DNA of 8,893 nt from Limnochordia bacterium (lineage in GTDB: Bacteria; Bacillota; Limnochordia; Darwinibacteriales; B1SED10-159). This document shows, in pieces, positions 7,054 to 8,893 of the stretch. Location of the stretch: contig SLOZ01000302.1 in assembly GCA_007132255.1 (NCBI GenBank), positions 1-8,893 on the forward strand, given 5' to 3'. Each line of letters starts with the position of its first letter. The first letter of the stretch is position 1. Both the position numbers and the translations under genes were made by a program. Under the pieces are notes generated by a model. That model saw only the letters and a program-made list of their open reading frames with translations, did not search any database and was not told where the DNA came from.

Positions 7054-7074
7054 AGCCCGCCCTTTTTGCGGGCT
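7054..7074 (+). terminator. GC-rich hairpin, weak terminator candidate
   Basis: AGCCCGC and GCGGGCT form a perfect 7-bp stem around the loop CCTTTTT; on the plus strand the stem is followed by only two further Ts (three counting the last stem base). It resembles a short intrinsic terminator, but the T-run is in the loop and no plus-strand gene ends just before it. If the minus-strand decayed frame is real, the repeat falls inside it. Confidence 0.3.
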
Positions 7075-7116
7075 TTCAGTGCCACAGAGCACAGCGCAAT
7101 CTTCGCCAACGAGCTG

Positions 7117-7151
7117 ATTTCAGGAAACGGATCTTGTTCCGTCTCTGAAAT
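7117..7151. repeat. Two-tier inverted repeat forming a long hairpin
   Basis: The outer arms ATTTCAG (7117-7123) and CTGAAAT (7145-7151) pair perfectly over 7 bp. The inner arms ACGGA (7127-7131) and TCCGT (7138-7142) pair over 5 bp around a 6-base loop, separated by a 3x2 internal loop. Twelve pairs in 35 bases make this the best structured element of the gene-free interval. There is no T-tail on either strand, so it is not a terminator. The DNA from 7152 to 7330 shows nothing else I can name. Confidence 0.55.
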
Positions 7152-7330
7152 GGGCCAAAGCAGGGGTTAGTTCTCGTAATTCGACCCGCTGGATTTCACG
7201 GCTCTGGGGTGCCACTTCATGGCATGGTTTGCAGTACGTTCTTAAGTATTCGCTGTCCAGGGAAAAGGTTCCTTGTGAAAATCACGAAGCCGAAAAAACC
7301 TTTCTGTTCGTTGGCGGCGCACCCTTCCTG

Positions 7331-7359
7331 TTGCGGATTTGGGCTGCGCGAGGTACAAT
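7331..7359 (+). promoter_or_regulatory. Sigma-70-type promoter for bioY-phr
   Basis: TTGCGG (7331-7336) as -35 box and TACAAT (7354-7359) as -10 box are separated by exactly 17 bases. Transcription would start near 7366, leaving a leader of roughly 85 bases before the likely bioY start. I looked for a BirA operator (paired TTGTTAAC-like half-sites) around the promoter and saw none. Confidence 0.65.
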
Positions 7360-7436
7360 ACCAGCAGAACCAAAACGCAGCCGGACTTGCTGAACCATGT
7401 CGTCGTGGTCCGTGAATGCCGGCGCAGCAAACTGTC

Positions 7437-7441
7437 AGGAG
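7437..7441 (+). promoter_or_regulatory. Ribosome-binding site that favours a TTG start for bioY
   Basis: AGGAG sits 9 bases before an in-frame TTG at 7451. The alternative ATG at 7472 is preceded by a pyrimidine-rich run with no Shine-Dalgarno, and the ATG at 7397 also lacks one. Confidence 0.6.
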
Positions 7442-7450
7442 TTGATCTGC

Positions 7451-7996
7451 TTGCACTCGTCTCCCCGTCACATGACGAAGGCAGCGCTCATGGCTGCCAT
7501 CACTGCTGCCCTTGCTTGGGTGGTCTTTCCACTGCCTTTCAGTACCGTACCGGTGAGCGGCCAAACCGTCGGTGTCATGGCTGCTGGTATTCTCCTGCCC
7601 CCCCGCTGGGCTGCCCTTAGCATGGTGGTCTACGTTTTGCTTGGTGCTGTAGGCTTGCCTGTCTACGCCGGTGGTGGTGCGGGAATCGGTGTCCTTGCTG
7701 GACCGACCGGAGGGTACATTTGGGCGTTTATTCCCAGCGCTCTGTTCATCTCCTGGGGCTTAAGGCAGAGTTGGGCGGTCCGAGCATGGTCAAAAATCAC
7801 CATTCTAGTCGTTGGCGGCATTGGTCTGATCTACATTCCGGGCGTTCTGCAGCTCATGGCCTACACTGGCCTGGGTTTTAGCCAAGCTCTGCTGGTGGGA
7901 GCTCTGCCGTTTTTGCTGGGCGATGCCCTGAAGATTCTATTCTGTTGGTGGCTTGCTGGACATCCAGCGGCCCGCGAGGAGCGACTGCGGTCATGA
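7451..7996 (+). CDS. bioY: BioY family biotin transporter (ECF S component)
   Basis: BioY is the membrane subunit that binds biotin; it works alone at low efficiency or with the shared ECF module (EcfA1, EcfA2, EcfT), none of which is in the window. With the TTG start the protein has 181 residues, normal for the family. Hydrophobic segments cover most of its length (about 12-30, 40-50, 53-70, 78-102, 115-138, 143-169). Family signatures include PLPFSTVPVSGQ (27-38), GLPVYAGGGAGIGVLAGPTG (68-87) followed by GYIW, and C-terminal LPFLLGDALK (152-161). TTG at 7451 is chosen for its AGGAG; ATG at 7472 (174 residues) and ATG at 7397 (199 residues) are in-frame alternatives. The stop TGA overlaps the photolyase ATG. 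No biotin synthesis gene is nearby. Confidence 0.93.
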   Translation: MHSSPRHMTKAALMAAITAALAWVVFPLPFSTVPVSGQTVGVMAAGILLPPRWAALSMVVYVLLGAVGLPVYAGGGAGIGVLAGPTGGYIWAFIPSALFISWGLRQSWAVRAWSKITILVVGGIGLIYIPGVLQLMAYTGLGFSQALLVGALPFLLGDALKILFCWWLAGHPAAREERLRS

Positions 7997-8893
7997 TGAA
8001 AGCAGCTGCCTGGCTTCCCGATGCCCCTCGTTTGCGCTTGTGGAACCATCCCGAGATCCACGGAGAAGGTCCATGTATCGTCTATTGGATGCAGCGCAGT
8101 CAGCGCATTCTCCACAACCCCGCTTGGGAGTTCGCCGTGGAGCAGAGTCGGCGTCTACAGCTGCCACTCGTTGTGCTGTTTGCGTTAGATCTCACCTATC
8201 CCGATGCTCAACTTCGCCACTTCCACTTTATGATGCAGGGCCTTGATGAACTGGCCCCGCGGCTGTTGGAGCTTAATGTGCCGTTTATCCAAGTGTTTGG
8301 TCCTCCCGGCGACGCTGTGTGCCAATGGCTGCAGCGGTGGCAGCCTGCCCTGTTAATCGGTGACGATAATCCACTGCGCCACGGAAACGTTTGGCGGCAA
8401 CAGGTGGCCGCAGCCGCCTCATGTCCCTTTGTTACCGTCGATGCGGATGTAATCGTCCCCACCCAACTGCTGCCCAAGGAAGAATACGCGGCTCGCACCA
8501 TTCGCCCCAAAATCCACAGACTCTGGGACGAAGCCATGCAACCCTGGGAAACCGTGCGACCACCGCACCAAGAACAGCTATCGGACGAACTCCGGCAACA
8601 ACACAGCACCCAACCCAGTCAGGCACTGGACCCAAGGGCGTTGGCCCAACGCGCCGGCAGGGTGCGTCAGTGGCTAGGTGGTACGGTGGAAGCGCAGCGG
8701 CGTTTGAACGAGTTCATCACCGAACGTTTACCTACGTATGACACCAAGCGCAACCAACCCGCTGTGGACGGAACCAGCGGCCTGTCGCCATATCTTCACT
8801 TCGGCCAAATTGGGCCGCATACTGTGGCTTGGGCTGTTCGGGAAGCATCGGCTCCGGATGCCGCCAAAGACGCCTTTTTGGAAGAGATGATCG
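7993..8893 (+). CDS. phr: Class II CPD photolyase (C-terminus beyond window edge)
   Basis: This FAD enzyme uses blue light to split cyclobutane pyrimidine dimers in DNA. 300 residues are visible of the usual 440-480. Class II hallmarks are IVYWMQRSQRILHNPAW (29-45, matching the class pattern YWM-x-RDQR), LRHFHFMMQGLDEL (74-87), the turn GDDNPLR (123-129) and DADVIVP (150-156), then EYAARTIRPKI (164-174). The start of the FAD domain follows, with GLSPYLHFGQIGPHTVAW (263-280) and FLEEMI (295-300) at the edge. The ATG at 7993 overlaps the bioY stop (ATGA); GAGGAG lies 11 bases upstream. ATG at 7996 is the alternative. The tryptophan electron-transfer chain lies outside the window. The gene is probably translated coupled to bioY. 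Confidence 0.95.
   Translation, partial: MMKAAAWLPDAPRLRLWNHPEIHGEGPCIVYWMQRSQRILHNPAWEFAVEQSRRLQLPLVVLFALDLTYPDAQLRHFHFMMQGLDELAPRLLELNVPFIQVFGPPGDAVCQWLQRWQPALLIGDDNPLRHGNVWRQQVAAAASCPFVTVDADVIVPTQLLPKEEYAARTIRPKIHRLWDEAMQPWETVRPPHQEQLSDELRQQHSTQPSQALDPRALAQRAGRVRQWLGGTVEAQRRLNEFITERLPTYDTKRNQPAVDGTSGLSPYLHFGQIGPHTVAWAVREASAPDAAKDAFLEEMI

Noticed and set aside
6402..7330. RNase P RNA, tmRNA, SRP RNA or a cobalamin, SAM or FMN riboswitch
   Set aside because: I looked for the conserved core strings of these RNAs on both strands and found none.
7217..7564. A 115-codon minus-strand frame antisense to the start of bioY
   Set aside because: It crosses the well-supported bioY gene and its promoter, has no ribosome-binding site and no recognisable domain.
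1..8893. Defence system, prophage, CRISPR array or intact insertion sequence
   Set aside because: No repeats with regular spacers, no transposase or integrase motifs and no defence-type domain were seen in any supported gene; the identified genes are metabolic, transport or repair functions.

Overview
The window looks like chromosomal DNA of a moderately GC-rich bacterium, most likely a Firmicute. The evidence is a PgcA-type phosphoglucomutase, a DegV/FakB fatty-acid-binding protein, a YqjM/NamA-type ene-reductase and a BioY biotin transporter, together with purine-rich Shine-Dalgarno sites and GTG/TTG starts. This assignment is an inference from gene families, not from a marker gene. No tRNA, rRNA, CRISPR array or intact mobile element was found.

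Layout: six protein genes lie on the minus strand in the left three quarters. In transcription order from about 6401 down to 1 they are: a compact sirtuin deacylase, an exported PAP2 phosphatase (4-base overlap with the sirtuin gene), an Old Yellow Enzyme ene-reductase with a GTG start (25-base gap), a DegV fatty-acid-binding protein (31-base gap), a phosphoglucomutase (15-base gap), and, after a 235-base intergenic region with a strong hairpin, an MsbA/LmrA-type ABC exporter cut off by the left edge. The first five are packed like one operon. The exporter probably forms a separate unit.

Positions 6402-7450 hold no gene I can identify. The stretch is rich in short inverted repeats. On the minus strand it contains one reading frame that stays open from 7051 to 6326 except for a single TGA, flanked upstream by open pieces in other frames. 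It may be a decayed gene or a structured non-coding region. A good sigma-70-like promoter at 7331-7359 on the plus strand begins the divergent unit.

On the plus strand, bioY (biotin ECF transporter S component) overlaps by 4 bases a class II CPD photolyase gene that runs off the right edge.

Functionally the minus-strand cluster suggests envelope lipid and glycolipid work: DegV binds acyl chains, phosphoglucomutase supplies glucose-1-phosphate for UDP-glucose, PAP2 enzymes remove phosphate from lipid or isoprenoid phosphates, and MsbA-like exporters move lipids or drugs. The sirtuin and ene-reductase add NAD- and flavin-dependent functions. This joint role is inference from gene order. All genes belong to known families; the least explained part is the 6402-7330 interval.
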